From NCBI RefSeq assembly GCF_002019645.1, contig NZ_KV917374.1, positions 2,182,696 to 2,246,695 of the forward strand: a stretch of 64,000 nt of DNA, given 5' to 3'. Of the stretch, positions 19,177 to 28,720 are shown piece by piece; position 1 is the first letter of the stretch, and the number at the start of each line of letters is the position of its first letter. The translations under genes and the position numbers were made by a program. The notes below the pieces were generated by a model. The model did not search any database, was not told the origin of the DNA, and saw only the letters and a list, made by a program, of their open reading frames with translations. This stretch comes from Litchfieldia alkalitelluris (GTDB lineage: Bacteria; Bacillota; Bacilli; Bacillales; Bacillaceae_L).

Positions 19177-20448
19177 GTGAGTCAAGGAGAAAAAATTACT
19201 GTACAAAATGGTGTATTAGACGTTCCAAATAATCCAGTTATCCCTTTTATCGAAGGTGACGGAATCGGTCCAGATATTTGGGCAGCTGCATCTCGCGTTC
19301 TAGAAGCTGCTGTTGAAAAAGCTTATAATGGGGAAAAATCAATCGTATGGAAAGAAGTTTTAGCAGGGGAAAAAGCATTTAACGAAACTGGTGAATGGTT
19401 ACCAGCTGAAACATTAGATGTTATTCGTGAATACATAATCGCTATTAAAGGGCCTTTAACAACACCAGTTGGTGGAGGAATCCGTTCTTTAAACGTTGCA
19501 TTACGTCAAGAGCTAGATTTATTTACTTGTTTACGTCCAGTACGTTATTTCACTGGAGTACCATCTCCAATTAAACGTCCAGAAGATACAGATATGGTTA
19601 TCTTCCGCGAAAACACTGAGGACATTTATGCTGGAATTGAGTATGCAAAAGGTTCTGAAGAAGTACAAAAATTAATTTCATTCTTACAAAATGAAATGGG
19701 AGTTAATAAAATCCGCTTCCCAGAAACTTCTGGTATCGGAATTAAGCCTGTATCTGAAGAAGGTACGTCTCGTCTAGTTCGTGCAGCGATCAACTATGCA
19801 ATCGAACATGGTCGCAAATCAGTGACTTTAGTTCATAAAGGTAATATTATGAAGTTCACTGAAGGAGCATTCAAGAACTGGGGTTATGAGTTAGCTGAAA
19901 AAGAATTCGGTGATAAAGTATTCACTTGGGCAGAATATGACCGCTTAGTGGAAACTGAAGGTAAGGATGCTGCAAACAAAGCACAAAGTGATGCTGAAGC
20001 TGCAGGTAAAATTATCGTGAAGGATTCTATTGCTGATATCTTCTTACAACAAATCTTAACAAGACCACGTGAGTTTGATGTTGTTGCAACAATGAACTTA
20101 AATGGTGACTATATTTCTGATGCATTAGCAGCACAAGTTGGTGGAATTGGTATTGCTCCGGGAGCAAACATCAACTATGAAACTGGGCATGCTATTTTCG
20201 AAGCAACACATGGTACTGCTCCTAAATATGCAGGATTAGATAAAGTAAATCCATCTTCAGTGTTATTATCAGGTGTGTTAATGCTTGAGCACCTTGGATG
20301 GACTGAAGCAGCTGATTTAATAACAAAATCAATGGAAAAAACAATTGCTTCTAAAGTTGTAACTTATGACTTTGCTCGTTTAATGGACGGAGCAACAGAA
20401 GTGGCTTGCTCTGAGTTTGGAAATGAATTAATTAAAAACCTAGGATAA
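19177..20448 (+). CDS. icd: Isocitrate dehydrogenase (NADP)
   Basis: The enzyme oxidises isocitrate to 2-oxoglutarate. It has 423 residues, as in B. subtilis Icd (citC). Visible are the substrate and phosphorylation-site region '[20 protein letters not shown]', '[13 protein letters not shown]', and the NADP-binding 'HGTAPKYAG' with the family's downstream lysine and tyrosine. The start is GTG at 19177, with GGGAGG 8 bases upstream. A strong terminator follows, so mdh probably also has its own transcript. Confidence 0.97.
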   Translation: MSQGEKITVQNGVLDVPNNPVIPFIEGDGIGPDIWAAASRVLEAAVEKAYNGEKSIVWKEVLAGEKAFNETGEWLPAETLDVIREYIIAIKGPLTTPVGGGIRSLNVALRQELDLFTCLRPVRYFTGVPSPIKRPEDTDMVIFRENTEDIYAGIEYAKGSEEVQKLISFLQNEMGVNKIRFPETSGIGIKPVSEEGTSRLVRAAINYAIEHGRKSVTLVHKGNIMKFTEGAFKNWGYELAEKEFGDKVFTWAEYDRLVETEGKDAANKAQSDAEAAGKIIVKDSIADIFLQQILTRPREFDVVATMNLNGDYISDALAAQVGGIGIAPGANINYETGHAIFEATHGTAPKYAGLDKVNPSSVLLSGVLMLEHLGWTEAADLITKSMEKTIASKVVTYDFARLMDGATEVACSEFGNELIKNLG

Positions 20449-20460
20449 TTTAAAATTGAG

Positions 20461-20494
20461 TGAGGGTGGACTTAAAAGCCCACCCTCATTTTTT
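20461..20494 (+). terminator. Terminator after icd
   Basis: TGAGGGTGG pairs with CCACCCTCA across a short loop, followed by TTTTTT. Confidence 0.85.
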
Positions 20495-20565
20495 CATGTA
20501 ATCATTCAATAAAAGGGATAAACACGAATACGTAGGCTTATAACTTATAATTGGAGGAGATTTTC

Positions 20566-21504
20566 ATGACATTCAAACGTAAAAAAGTTTCAGTAATTGG
20601 TGGAGGCTTCACAGGGGCTACAACTGCTTTTTTAACAGCGCAGAAAGAGTTAGCTGATGTTGTCTTGGTTGATATTCCACAGATGGAAAATCCAACAAAA
20701 GGCAAAGCTCTAGATATGCTCGAAGCAGCTCCAGTTCAGGGGTTTGATGCAAATATTATTGGTACAGCCAATTATGCAGATACTGCTGATTCTGATATTG
20801 TTGTAATCACTGCGGGTATTGCTCGTAAGCCAGGAATGAGCCGTGATGACCTTGTTCAAACAAACCAAAAAATTATGAAAAGTGTTACTCAAGAAATTGT
20901 CAAGTACTCTCCAAATTGTTATATTATTGTCTTAACTAATCCGGTTGATGCAATGACTTACACTGTATTCCAGGAATCAGGATTCCCGAAAAATCGTGTA
21001 ATCGGTCAATCCGGGGTATTAGATACAGCCCGTTTCCGTACATTTGTTGCCCAAGAACTAAACCTGTCAGTAAAAGATGTAACCGGTTTCGTGTTAGGTG
21101 GACATGGAGATGACATGGTTCCGCTTGTTCGTTATTCATATGCTGGTGGTATCCCATTAGAAAAGTTAATCCCGCAAGATCGTCTTGATGCTATTGTAGA
21201 ACGTACTCGAAAGGGTGGCGGAGAAATAGTAAATCTTTTAGGAAATGGTAGTGCCTATTATGCACCTGCTGCGTCATTGGTGGAAATGGTAGAAGCAATC
21301 CTTAAAGATCAACGCCGCGTGATCCCAACAATTGCATATTTAGAAGGTGAGTATGGATTTAATGGGATCTATTTAGGTGTACCAACTGTACTCGGTGCAA
21401 ATGGAATTGAACAAATTATTGTATTAGATTTAAGTGAAGATGAAAAAGCAGCACTTCAGAAGTCTGCTGACTCAGTTAAAAATGTCATGAATATACTTGC
21501 ATAA
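20566..21504 (+). CDS. mdh: Malate dehydrogenase
   Basis: The NAD-dependent enzyme interconverts malate and oxaloacetate. It has 312 residues with the LDH-like MDH fold: nucleotide loop '[10 protein letters not shown]' near the N-terminus, '[10 protein letters not shown]', and the catalytic histidine in '[10 protein letters not shown]'. '[11 protein letters not shown]' carries the arginine that selects dicarboxylates. The ATG at 20566 is used because GGAGGAG precedes it; a frame extension to 20551 runs through that site. A long-range hairpin with a T run follows. Confidence 0.96.
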   Translation: MTFKRKKVSVIGGGFTGATTAFLTAQKELADVVLVDIPQMENPTKGKALDMLEAAPVQGFDANIIGTANYADTADSDIVVITAGIARKPGMSRDDLVQTNQKIMKSVTQEIVKYSPNCYIIVLTNPVDAMTYTVFQESGFPKNRVIGQSGVLDTARFRTFVAQELNLSVKDVTGFVLGGHGDDMVPLVRYSYAGGIPLEKLIPQDRLDAIVERTRKGGGEIVNLLGNGSAYYAPAASLVEMVEAILKDQRRVIPTIAYLEGEYGFNGIYLGVPTVLGANGIEQIIVLDLSEDEKAALQKSADSVKNVMNILA

Positions 21505-21516
21505 GTAATAAAAGCT

Positions 21517-21642
21517 AACGGTTGTTTCTACTATGTAACCCTCCTGAATTTGGTGTTGTGTATCTTTATTTGGTAAGATATACAATAGTTACGAATGTAT
21601 AAAGGGAGTAATTACATATAGTGTAGAAGTAACCGTTTTTTT
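21517..21642 (+). terminator. Long-range hairpin terminator after mdh
   Basis: Two 15-base arms (21517-21531 and 21623-21637) pair at 13 of 15 positions around a loop of about 90 bases, and eight T residues follow. The loop is unusually large for an intrinsic terminator. Confidence 0.5.
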
Positions 21643-21689
21643 TACTTTCTTTATATTTCCGGTTTATTACTGCGGAGGTGCTGTAATTC

Positions 21690-22166
21690 ATGTTGTTAGG
21701 AAAAAAACGAAAATTAGGGCGTACTATTGAAGAAATATCAGTAGGTGAGAAACTGTCACTTACTGAGAAAATTGAGGACAAGGATTTATTATTATTTCTA
21801 GGATTAACGAATGATGCAAACCCATTATATGTTCAGCATGATTACGCATCACAAACACCATTTGAAAAACCGATTGTGCCAAGTATCATGCTTACAGGTA
21901 TCATTACTTCGGCCGTTTCAAAGTACTTACCAGGTCCAGGAAGTCACATGGTAAAGCAGGAAATTTCTTTTCCGAAACATGTACATCATTATGCTACTAT
22001 TGAGTTTTTGTTCGAGGTAACTACTGTTAATCTCTCCAAGGAATTAGTAGATATTACTGTTACGGCAACTGATGATAAAGGTGATGTAGTTGTAGAAGGT
22101 ACAATTAGCGTGATTCCTCCTAAAAAAATCGTACCACTTGATGGGAAAATATTAGAGAATTTTTAG
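21690..22166 (+). CDS. MaoC-like hotdog dehydratase-family protein
   Basis: The protein has 158 residues, with a single hotdog domain from about residue 12 to 150. The R-hydratase signature is recognisable as 'NDANPLYVQHDYA'. The catalytic aspartate (D42) and N44-P45 are kept, but the usual histidine five residues on is tyrosine (Y47). Activity as an enoyl-CoA hydratase is therefore uncertain. GGAGGTG precedes the ATG. It lies between mdh and phoPR, where B. subtilis has no such gene, though I recall similar genes there in other bacilli. A terminator follows. Confidence 0.85.
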   Translation: MLLGKKRKLGRTIEEISVGEKLSLTEKIEDKDLLLFLGLTNDANPLYVQHDYASQTPFEKPIVPSIMLTGIITSAVSKYLPGPGSHMVKQEISFPKHVHHYATIEFLFEVTTVNLSKELVDITVTATDDKGDVVVEGTISVIPPKKIVPLDGKILENF

Positions 22167-22176
22167 AGTTTGAGTC

Positions 22177-22205
22177 AAAAGAGGTTATTGGTACCTCTTT
22201 TTCTT
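22177..22205 (+). terminator. Terminator after the MaoC-like gene
   Basis: AAAAGAGGT pairs with ACCTCTTTT around TATTGGT, with further T residues. Confidence 0.75.
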
Positions 22206-22370
22206 TATTTTCGGGACGAGGGAAATCTCTTAGAGGGGATTGAGTTCCATTTACTAAGATTTAAGAAAGGGAATGAAAGGTGTTGTTTGAGGAAGTCTAC
22301 CCTGAAGCTAGACACTAAGCTAAGTATAATTTTTCATCCTCCATGGTGCTAATTTTAATTAGCATAGATG

Positions 22371-22536
22371 TCTACCCTGAAAATAACTTAGTTTGCGGAG
22401 TTCCATGAGCTGCGATCCACTCGCGGGATACCGCGGGGTGGTCCGTGAGCCTCCTCGTCGCCTCGCGGGCTTCTGCGGGGTCTCACGAGACCACTGTATC
22501 CCGCAGGAGTCAAGTGGCTCTCCGCTCATTCCACAC
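22371..22536 (+). repeat. GC-rich dispersed element A, copy 1
   Basis: The core runs from 'GAGTTCCATGAGCTGCGATC' to 'CTCTCCGCTCATTCCACA' and is far richer in GC than its surroundings. Its two halves can fold on each other (TGAGC...CCACT with AGTGG...GCTCA; GTGGTCC...GAGCC with GGTCTCACGAGACCAC). The flank 'TCTACCCTGAAAATAACTT' is shared by other copies. Noncoding; mechanism of spread unknown. Confidence 0.88.
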
Positions 22537-22605
22537 TTAGTGAGTACACTATTTTCATTCTCCATGGTACGAATAATATTACCATGGAAGTCTACACTGA
22601 AAAAA

Positions 22606-22735
22606 GAAAAGCGGAAGGCGCTCGTTCATCGGCGACAGGCATAAGGCAAGCCGGCTGGAAAGTTGCTCTTTAACCTTCTAGGGTGGATTGACTTAGACCT
22701 GAGAGCCGATAGCGCCTGGAGCTAGACACTAAGCT
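22606..22735 (+). repeat. Dispersed element B, copy 1
   Basis: A stretch of about 130 bases from 'AAAGCGGAAGGCGCTCG' to 'GCGCCTGGAGCTAGACACT', with an internal hairpin around the AACCTTCT-type segment. The same element lies in opposite orientation at 26126-26255 and 49566-49698. Similar sequences are, from memory, common between genes in Bacillus relatives. Confidence 0.85.
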
Positions 22736-22803
22736 AATTATAATTTTTCATACTCCATGGTGCTAATTTTAATTAGCATAGATGTCTACCCTGAAAATAA
22801 CTT

Positions 22804-22956
22804 TGGTTGTGGAGTTCCATGAGCTGCGATCCACTCGCGGGATACCGCGGGGTGGTCCGTGAGTGAGCCTCCTCATCGCCAGGGGCGGGCTCCTGCGGGG
22901 TCTCACGAGACCACTGGATCCCGCAGGAGTCAAGTGGCTCTCCGCTCATTCCACAC
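22804..22956 (+). repeat. GC-rich dispersed element A, copy 2
   Basis: Same core as copy 1, with a 4-base duplication (GTGAGTGAGCC) and an expanded 'CAGGGGCGGGC' centre. Preceded by the flank 'CCATGGTGCTAATTTTAATT'. Confidence 0.88.
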
Positions 22957-23030
22957 TGAGGAGGAAACATTTTTTCATACACCATGGTGCGAAATACTTA
23001 TTTAGCATGGATGTCTACCCTTAAAATAAC

Positions 23031-23180
23031 TTAGTTTGCGGAGTTCCATGAGCTGCGATCCACTCGCGGGATACCGCGGGGTGGTCCGTGAGCCTCCTCG
23101 TCGCCAGGGGCGGGCTTCTGCGGGGTCTCACGAGACCAATGGATCCCGCAGGAGTCAAGTGGCTCTCCGCTCATTCCACA
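23031..23180 (+). repeat. GC-rich dispersed element A, copy 3
   Basis: Third tandem copy, nearly identical to copy 2, about 250 bases before phoP. The whole of 22206-23427 holds no credible gene; the short frames in it are repeat-borne. Confidence 0.88.
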
Positions 23181-23427
23181 TTGAGGAGGAAACATTTTCA
23201 TACACCATGGTGCGGATATTCATTTGCATGGATGTCTACCCTGAAGAATTAGTGGTGAAATTTTTTATAGAAAATTTATATTATGAAGATAAAAAGATTG
23301 GTCTATTGGATGAGTTACAATATAATGTAAGGTAGATAGAGAGGGTAACTTTTTGTGTTATCTATAAATTAAATATAATAATGGATGAGAGATACTGGGG
23401 TTTAATCTATTTACCTTGGAGGATCAT

Positions 23428-24144
23428 ATGAGTAAAAAAGTTTTAGTAGTTGATGATGAGCAATCGATTGTAACGTTACTTCAATACAATTTAAAACAAG
23501 CTGGTTTTGAAGTAATTACTGCAATGGATGGGGAAATGGGGCTTGAGCTTGCAATAATCGAGCAACCGGACTTAATTCTTCTTGATTTAATGCTTCCAAA
23601 GATGGACGGGCTTGAAGTATGTAAAGAGCTCCGTCAAAGACGTGTATCAACTCCTATTTTTATGTTAACTGCTAAAGATGATGAGTTTGATAAGGTACTT
23701 GGTTTGGAGTTGGGAGCTGATGATTATCTAGCTAAGCCTTTTAGTCCAAGAGAAGTAGTTGCAAGGGTAAAAGCGATTTTAAGAAGAGTAGTATATAGTA
23801 ATGAGAGTCAAGAGGATAATCAAAATATAGCAGAGAAACTAACAATTGGTGGATTGGCCATTTTACCAGAACAGTATGAAGCTTATTTTAATGATGAGCA
23901 GCTTGAACTAACACCAAAAGAATTTGAGCTTCTTTTATACCTGGCAAAGCATAAAGGAAGAGTACTAACGCGGGATCAGTTGCTAAGTGCTGTTTGGAAT
24001 TACGATTTTGCTGGTGATACCCGAATTGTTGATGTTCACATAAGTCATTTGCGAGAAAAAATTGAGCTAGATACAAAAAAACCAACTTATATTAAAACGA
24101 TTAGAGGCTTAGGATATAAGCTTGAGGAGCCAAAAACTGAATGA
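23428..24144 (+). CDS. phoP: Phosphate response regulator PhoP
   Basis: This OmpR-type response regulator of 238 residues controls phosphate starvation genes with PhoR. The receiver domain has acidic D9-D10, phospho-acceptor D53, T81 and K103. The C-terminal winged helix begins near residue 140, with 'LTPKEFELLLYLAKHKGRVLTRDQLL'. The ATG at 23428 is chosen: TTGGAGGATCAT upstream is its ribosome binding site, which an extension to 23416 would translate. The stop overlaps the phoR start (ATGA). A TATAAT at 23374 may belong to its promoter. Confidence 0.95.
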   Translation: MSKKVLVVDDEQSIVTLLQYNLKQAGFEVITAMDGEMGLELAIIEQPDLILLDLMLPKMDGLEVCKELRQRRVSTPIFMLTAKDDEFDKVLGLELGADDYLAKPFSPREVVARVKAILRRVVYSNESQEDNQNIAEKLTIGGLAILPEQYEAYFNDEQLELTPKEFELLLYLAKHKGRVLTRDQLLSAVWNYDFAGDTRIVDVHISHLREKIELDTKKPTYIKTIRGLGYKLEEPKTE

Positions 24145-25880
24145 ATAAATTTCGTTTTCGTCTTCTTTTTGGATTTATTACGTTGATTTTGATTGTCTTG
24201 GTAGGGATAGGGCTTCTACTAGGAACAATGTTTAAAGCATTCTACTTAAACTCTTTCAATGAACGGATGGAGAAAGAGACCAATTTGGTTGCCATTTTCC
24301 TCACCAATCAAGGACTTCAGCACCCTGAATTAGAAGATCAAGTTCAGTTAATGAGTAATTCTTTAAATGTCAGAATTACTTTGCTTGATGAAAGTGGTAA
24401 GAAGTTATTTGAGTCACAGGAGAAGAATGAAGAAAATTCTATTGATCAGATCATACAACCCTATTTAATTAAAGATGAAAATTTTAATCTGACAGAAGAT
24501 AGGTATAATGAGTACTTCTATGGTTCTCCTTTAGTTACTGATGGAGAATTTGAAGGGTATGTAATATTAACATCTCCAGTTGAGTCAGTAAAAAGAGCTT
24601 ATCAACAAATTTGGTTTCTTTTAGTAATTAGTTTAGGATTGGCTTTTACTGTTATTTTTATGTTAGGTGTTAAAATTACTACTCAATATACTAAGCCGAT
24701 TGAATCGGCAACACAAGTAGCGATTGAACTTGCAAAAGGAAACTATAAGGCAAGAACATATGAAGAAAATGTCGATGAAACTGGGATGCTTAGTCAATCG
24801 ATAAATATTCTTGCGCGGAATTTACAAACTGTTACAAGAGATCATGAAATGGAAAAAGACCGACTTCGAACCATAATTGAAAGCATGGGAAGTGGACTTC
24901 TGTTAATTGATGGTAGAGGTTATATTAATCTAGTTAATAAAGCCTATAAAGAAGTGTTCGGTGTGTCAGATTCAGACTATCTTAAATATCTATATCATGA
25001 TGTCATTGAACATAGAAAAATTGTTGCTCTTGTTGAAGAAGTGTTTATGACTGAACAAACGGTGAAAAAGCATTTATTTATAACTTTAAAGTACGAAAGA
25101 AAGCATTTTGAAGTATATGGGGCTCCTATCATTGGAACAAATGATGAATGGAAAGGAATTGTCCTCGTTTTCCATGACATTTCTGAGTTGAAAAAGCTAG
25201 AGCAAATGCGAAAAGATTTTGTAGCAAATGTCTCTCATGAGCTTAAGACACCTGTTACATCAATCAAAGGATTTACGGAAACATTATTAGACGGTGCACT
25301 AGAGGATAGAGAGACGTTAGAATCTTTTCTGTCCATCATTTCAAAGGAAAGCCAAAGGTTACAGTCTTTAATTGAAGATCTTCTAGAGCTAAGTAAAGTA
25401 GAGCAACAAGGATTCATTCTTAATATTCAGCGAGTGGATATTAAAGAGTTAATTGAAGATGCGTTTATAATGTTAAAGGGTAAAGCAGAAGAAAAGGGAA
25501 TTCGGTTAGATATTTCCTATAATCATGATCAGATTTATGTCCCAGCAGATATCTACAGACTGAAGCAAATTTTCATAAATTTAATAAATAACAGCATTGC
25601 TTATACTGACACTACTGGGAAAATTAAAGTGGATATTCGTGATAAAAATACAACAGTTGATGTGAGTGTAATCGACACTGGTACTGGAATACATGAAAAA
25701 GAACTTCCAAGAATATTTGAGAGATTTTACCGAGTCGATAAGGCCAGAAGCCGTCATTCAGGTGGAACCGGCCTAGGCTTAGCCATTGTGAAACATCTTG
25801 TCGAAGCCCACCATGGCGAAATAAAAGTAAAAAGTAAAGTGGGTAAAGGGACTACATTTATAGTAAGCTTAAAAAAGTAA
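24141..25880 (+). CDS. phoR: Phosphate sensor histidine kinase PhoR
   Basis: The kinase has 579 residues. Order: membrane segment (about 8-30), extracytoplasmic PAS-like domain (about 32-150), second membrane segment (about 153-175), HAMP, cytoplasmic PAS (about 235-350), HisKA with H366 in HELKTP, and HATPase with 'NLINNSIAYTD', 'DTGTGI' and 'GGTGLGLAIVKHLVEAH' boxes. It is the partner of PhoP, and translation is coupled by a 4-base overlap. A hairpin follows at 25902. Confidence 0.95.
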   Translation: MNKFRFRLLFGFITLILIVLVGIGLLLGTMFKAFYLNSFNERMEKETNLVAIFLTNQGLQHPELEDQVQLMSNSLNVRITLLDESGKKLFESQEKNEENSIDQIIQPYLIKDENFNLTEDRYNEYFYGSPLVTDGEFEGYVILTSPVESVKRAYQQIWFLLVISLGLAFTVIFMLGVKITTQYTKPIESATQVAIELAKGNYKARTYEENVDETGMLSQSINILARNLQTVTRDHEMEKDRLRTIIESMGSGLLLIDGRGYINLVNKAYKEVFGVSDSDYLKYLYHDVIEHRKIVALVEEVFMTEQTVKKHLFITLKYERKHFEVYGAPIIGTNDEWKGIVLVFHDISELKKLEQMRKDFVANVSHELKTPVTSIKGFTETLLDGALEDRETLESFLSIISKESQRLQSLIEDLLELSKVEQQGFILNIQRVDIKELIEDAFIMLKGKAEEKGIRLDISYNHDQIYVPADIYRLKQIFINLINNSIAYTDTTGKIKVDIRDKNTTVDVSVIDTGTGIHEKELPRIFERFYRVDKARSRHSGGTGLGLAIVKHLVEAHHGEIKVKSKVGKGTTFIVSLKK

Positions 25881-25901
25881 TAGATTCCTTATAATTATAA
25901 T

Positions 25902-25950
25902 AAGAAGCGCCGCGAGACTTTCAATCAAAGTTAGAATCGCGGTGCTTCTT
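25902..25950 (+). terminator. Terminator-like hairpin after phoR
   Basis: AAGAAGCGCCGCGA pairs with TCGCGGTGCTTCTT, with an inner stem GACTTT/AAAGTT. The T tract after it is weak. Confidence 0.65.
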
Positions 25951-26051
25951 TGTACTTCTTTACAAAAAGTTTACATTAAATTGATGGTTACTTCATAAAT
26001 AGCTAGTATCATATATATGAAAACCCCTTCATCCAAGGACATTTTTGTTAT

Positions 26052-26080
26052 AGTGAGGCCACTGGCTTCACTCTTTTTTT
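26052..26080 (+). terminator. Orphan terminator-like hairpin
   Basis: AGTGAGGCC and GGCTTCACT pair (one G-T) around ACT, followed by CTTTTTTT. It is 170 bases beyond phoR with no gene in between, so it may be a back-up terminator or end an unseen small RNA. The rest of 25951-26359 holds element B and AT-rich sequence only. Confidence 0.55.
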
Positions 26081-26125
26081 GTTTAAAGGGGCCTTAAGTT
26101 GAGAGGTAGTATGAAAAATTATACT

Positions 26126-26255
26126 TAGCTTAGTGTCTAGCTTCAGGCGCTATCGGCTCGGGGTCATAAGTCAATCCGGCAAGAAGGTTAAAAAGCAACC
26201 TTCTAGCCGGCTCGTCTTATGCCTGTCGCCGATGAACGAGCGCCTTCCGCTTTTC
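26126..26255 (-). repeat. Dispersed element B, copy 2 (inverted)
   Basis: Reverse complement of the element at 22606, including 'TAGTGTCTAGCTTCAGGCGC' and ending 'GAGCGCCTTCCGCTTTT'. It forms an inverted pair around phoPR. Confidence 0.85.
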
Positions 26256-26359
26256 AACAAGGAAATCATTAACAGAGAAATATATTTGAAACCTTTTTAA
26301 CATACAATCGTAAATAAACAGGTAGAGAATTAGAGAATAAAAGAAACGAGGGGAAATCA

Positions 26360-27331
26360 ATGATAAGCATTAAACGTATTTATACGATTGTTGGACTTTC
26401 ATTATTAGTGCTTGTATTAGGTATTGTTGCAACAACATCATGGTACACTGTTGATGAGTCTGAACAAGCTGTTATATTAACATTTGGAGAAGCTGGCGAC
26501 CCAATCATTGAGCCAGGACTTAAGTTTAAAATGCCTTGGCCGATTCAAACAGTTGAAGTATTACCGAAAGTAAACTTTAGCTTGCAGTTTGGATATGAAG
26601 AGAAAGACGGACAAATCGTTGAGTATGATGACGAAACTAAAATGATTACAGGTGATGAAAATATAGTTTTAGCTGATCTGGTTGTTCAATGGAAAATTAC
26701 AGATCCAGCTTCCTACTTATTTAATTCTCATGATCCCGAGCAAATCTTACACAATGCCACATCAGCTTCATTAAGAAGTATCATAGGTAGTACAAAAATA
26801 GATGATGCATTAACATCTGGAAAAGCACAAATTGAAGCAGATGTACGAGAGTTGCTTACTAATTTAGTAGCTAAGTATGACATTGGAATATCAATTGTTG
26901 GTGTTAAGCTGCAGGATGTTGAGTTACCAAATGAAGATGTTCGTAAAGCATTTACAAACGTAACAGATGCCCGTGAAACAATGAATACAAAAATAAATGA
27001 AGCCGATAAATATAGAAATCAACGTACACAAGAAGCTGAGGGTGAAAAAGATGCAATGATATCTAGGGCTGAAGGTGATCGGGCTGCTCGTATTGAAATT
27101 GCTCGTGGAGATGTTGCTATCTTTAATGAATTATATCGTGAATACAAAAACTCTCCAGAAATCACTAGACAACGATTGGTTCTTGAAACGTTGGATCAAG
27201 TTTTACCAGGAGCAGAGATTTATATTATGAATGATGATGGAAATACAATGAAGTATTTTCCAATTCGTCCTCTTGAAGAACAAAAACAAACTCCACCAGT
27301 AGTAGAGGGAGGTAGTACAAATAATGAGTAA
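26360..27331 (+). CDS. hflK: HflK-type SPFH membrane protease modulator
   Basis: The protein has 323 residues: one N-terminal membrane anchor (about 8-28), then an SPFH/band-7 domain ('ESEQAVILTFGEAGDPIIEPGLKFKMP' region) and a long helical stretch rich in A, E and R (about 200-255). HflK and HflC form a large membrane assembly around the FtsH protease in E. coli. The gene overlaps hflC by 8 bases. B. subtilis has no hflKC pair here, so this is an accessory insertion relative to it. GAGGGG precedes the ATG. Confidence 0.88.
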   Translation: MISIKRIYTIVGLSLLVLVLGIVATTSWYTVDESEQAVILTFGEAGDPIIEPGLKFKMPWPIQTVEVLPKVNFSLQFGYEEKDGQIVEYDDETKMITGDENIVLADLVVQWKITDPASYLFNSHDPEQILHNATSASLRSIIGSTKIDDALTSGKAQIEADVRELLTNLVAKYDIGISIVGVKLQDVELPNEDVRKAFTNVTDARETMNTKINEADKYRNQRTQEAEGEKDAMISRAEGDRAARIEIARGDVAIFNELYREYKNSPEITRQRLVLETLDQVLPGAEIYIMNDDGNTMKYFPIRPLEEQKQTPPVVEGGSTNNE

Positions 27332-28256
27332 CGAAAATATTGTCGATATTAATGATCGTGGAAATAAAGATGAGTGGAAAAAGTATACAAGAGGAGGCAT
27401 ATTCATTGTTATTACTCTTGTTATCATCGGAACGATTTTATCGAACTTGTTGATTGTTAAAGAAGGAGAATTTAAGGTAATTAGACAATTTGGTGAGGTT
27501 GTTCGTATTGATTCTACACCAGGTTTGAGCTATAAAATCCCTTTCATTCAAACGGTTGAAACATTACCAAAATACCAAATGGTATATGACGTAAACGAAG
27601 CAGAGATTAATACAAAAGATAAAAAAAGAATGATCATTGACAATTATGCAGTCTGGAAGGTTGTAGATCCACAAAAAATGATTTCTACAACTAGAACGGT
27701 AGAGAGTGCGGAAGCAAAATTAGATGAATTTGTTTACTCCGCTGTTCGTACAGAGCTTGGTCAACTCAACTATGATCAAATTATAAATGATGAAAAGTCT
27801 TCAAGAGGAAGTTTGAATGACCGAATTACCGAAAAAGTAAATGAATTATTGGCTATTGATAATTATGGAATTGAAGTAACAGACATCCGAATGAAACGTA
27901 CAGACCTGCCTAGTGAAAATGAACAGTCTGTATTTACAAGAATGATCTCTGAACGTGAATCAACTGCACAAGAATATTTATCAATGGGTGATGCACAGAA
28001 GAATAGAATTATTGCCCAAACAGACCGAGAAGTAACTGAGTTACTGGCGAAAGCTCAAGCAGACGCTGAAACCATCCGTGGTGAGGGTGAAGGTGAGGCA
28101 GCTCGTGTCTATAACAAAGCGTTTTCGGCAGATCCAGAGTTTTATAGCCTTTATAGAACCTTAGAATCATATAAGAAAACTATTAATGGAAAAACCGTTA
28201 TTATTTTGCCATCTGATTCCCCATATGCAAGAATGCTAATGGGATATATGGAATAA
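27324..28256 (+). CDS. hflC: HflC-type SPFH membrane protease modulator
   Basis: This partner of HflK has 310 residues. A short cytosolic tail (1-22), one membrane segment (about 25-48), an SPFH domain with 'EGEFKVIRQFGEVVRI' and 'PGLSYKIPFIQTVETLPK', and a helical region ending 'YMSLGDAQK'-like 'YLSMGDAQKNRIIAQTD'. The C-terminus 'IILPSDSPYARMLMG' is typical of HflC. The ribosome binding site GAGGGAGG lies inside the hflK end, so expression is coupled. Confidence 0.88.
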   Translation: MSNENIVDINDRGNKDEWKKYTRGGIFIVITLVIIGTILSNLLIVKEGEFKVIRQFGEVVRIDSTPGLSYKIPFIQTVETLPKYQMVYDVNEAEINTKDKKRMIIDNYAVWKVVDPQKMISTTRTVESAEAKLDEFVYSAVRTELGQLNYDQIINDEKSSRGSLNDRITEKVNELLAIDNYGIEVTDIRMKRTDLPSENEQSVFTRMISERESTAQEYLSMGDAQKNRIIAQTDREVTELLAKAQADAETIRGEGEGEAARVYNKAFSADPEFYSLYRTLESYKKTINGKTVIILPSDSPYARMLMGYME

Positions 28257-28318
28257 GATTGCAATTTTTGTTGAAATTAGGAGAATGATAGCGTTTTTAA
28301 AATGGGATTATTAAACAC

Positions 28319-28347
28319 TTGCTAACTCTTGGATTTACTGTTAATAT
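28319..28347 (+). promoter_or_regulatory. Predicted SigA promoter of the cold-shock gene
   Basis: TTGCTA and TAATAT are 17 bases apart. The implied leader is about 115 bases, the long untranslated leader usual for cold-shock genes. Confidence 0.5.
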
Positions 28348-28422
28348 TAAGTAGAATTATTTTTGTTCGGAATGTTTGGATAGAACAAGTTATAAAAAGC
28401 TTTTCGTCTTGAAATATCTTAG

Positions 28423-28671
<249 letters not shown>

Positions 28672-28688
28672 TTGCTTTTTACATTAGA

Positions 28689-28720
28689 AAAAAACAGACC
28701 TCCTGGGTCTGTTTTTTATT
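28689..28720 (+). terminator. Terminator after the cold-shock gene
   Basis: AAAAAACAGACC / GGTCTGTTTTTT around a short loop. Confidence 0.9.

Noticed and set aside
22371-23180. Element A as an insertion sequence or transposon
   Set aside because: No transposase frame, no clear terminal inverted repeats with target duplications; only the internal fold is evident.
22359-23335. Open frames of 60-100 codons on both strands in the GC-rich region before phoP
   Set aside because: They lie within repeated element A copies, recur wherever the element occurs (for example 58097-58318), and lack ribosome binding sites and conserved starts.
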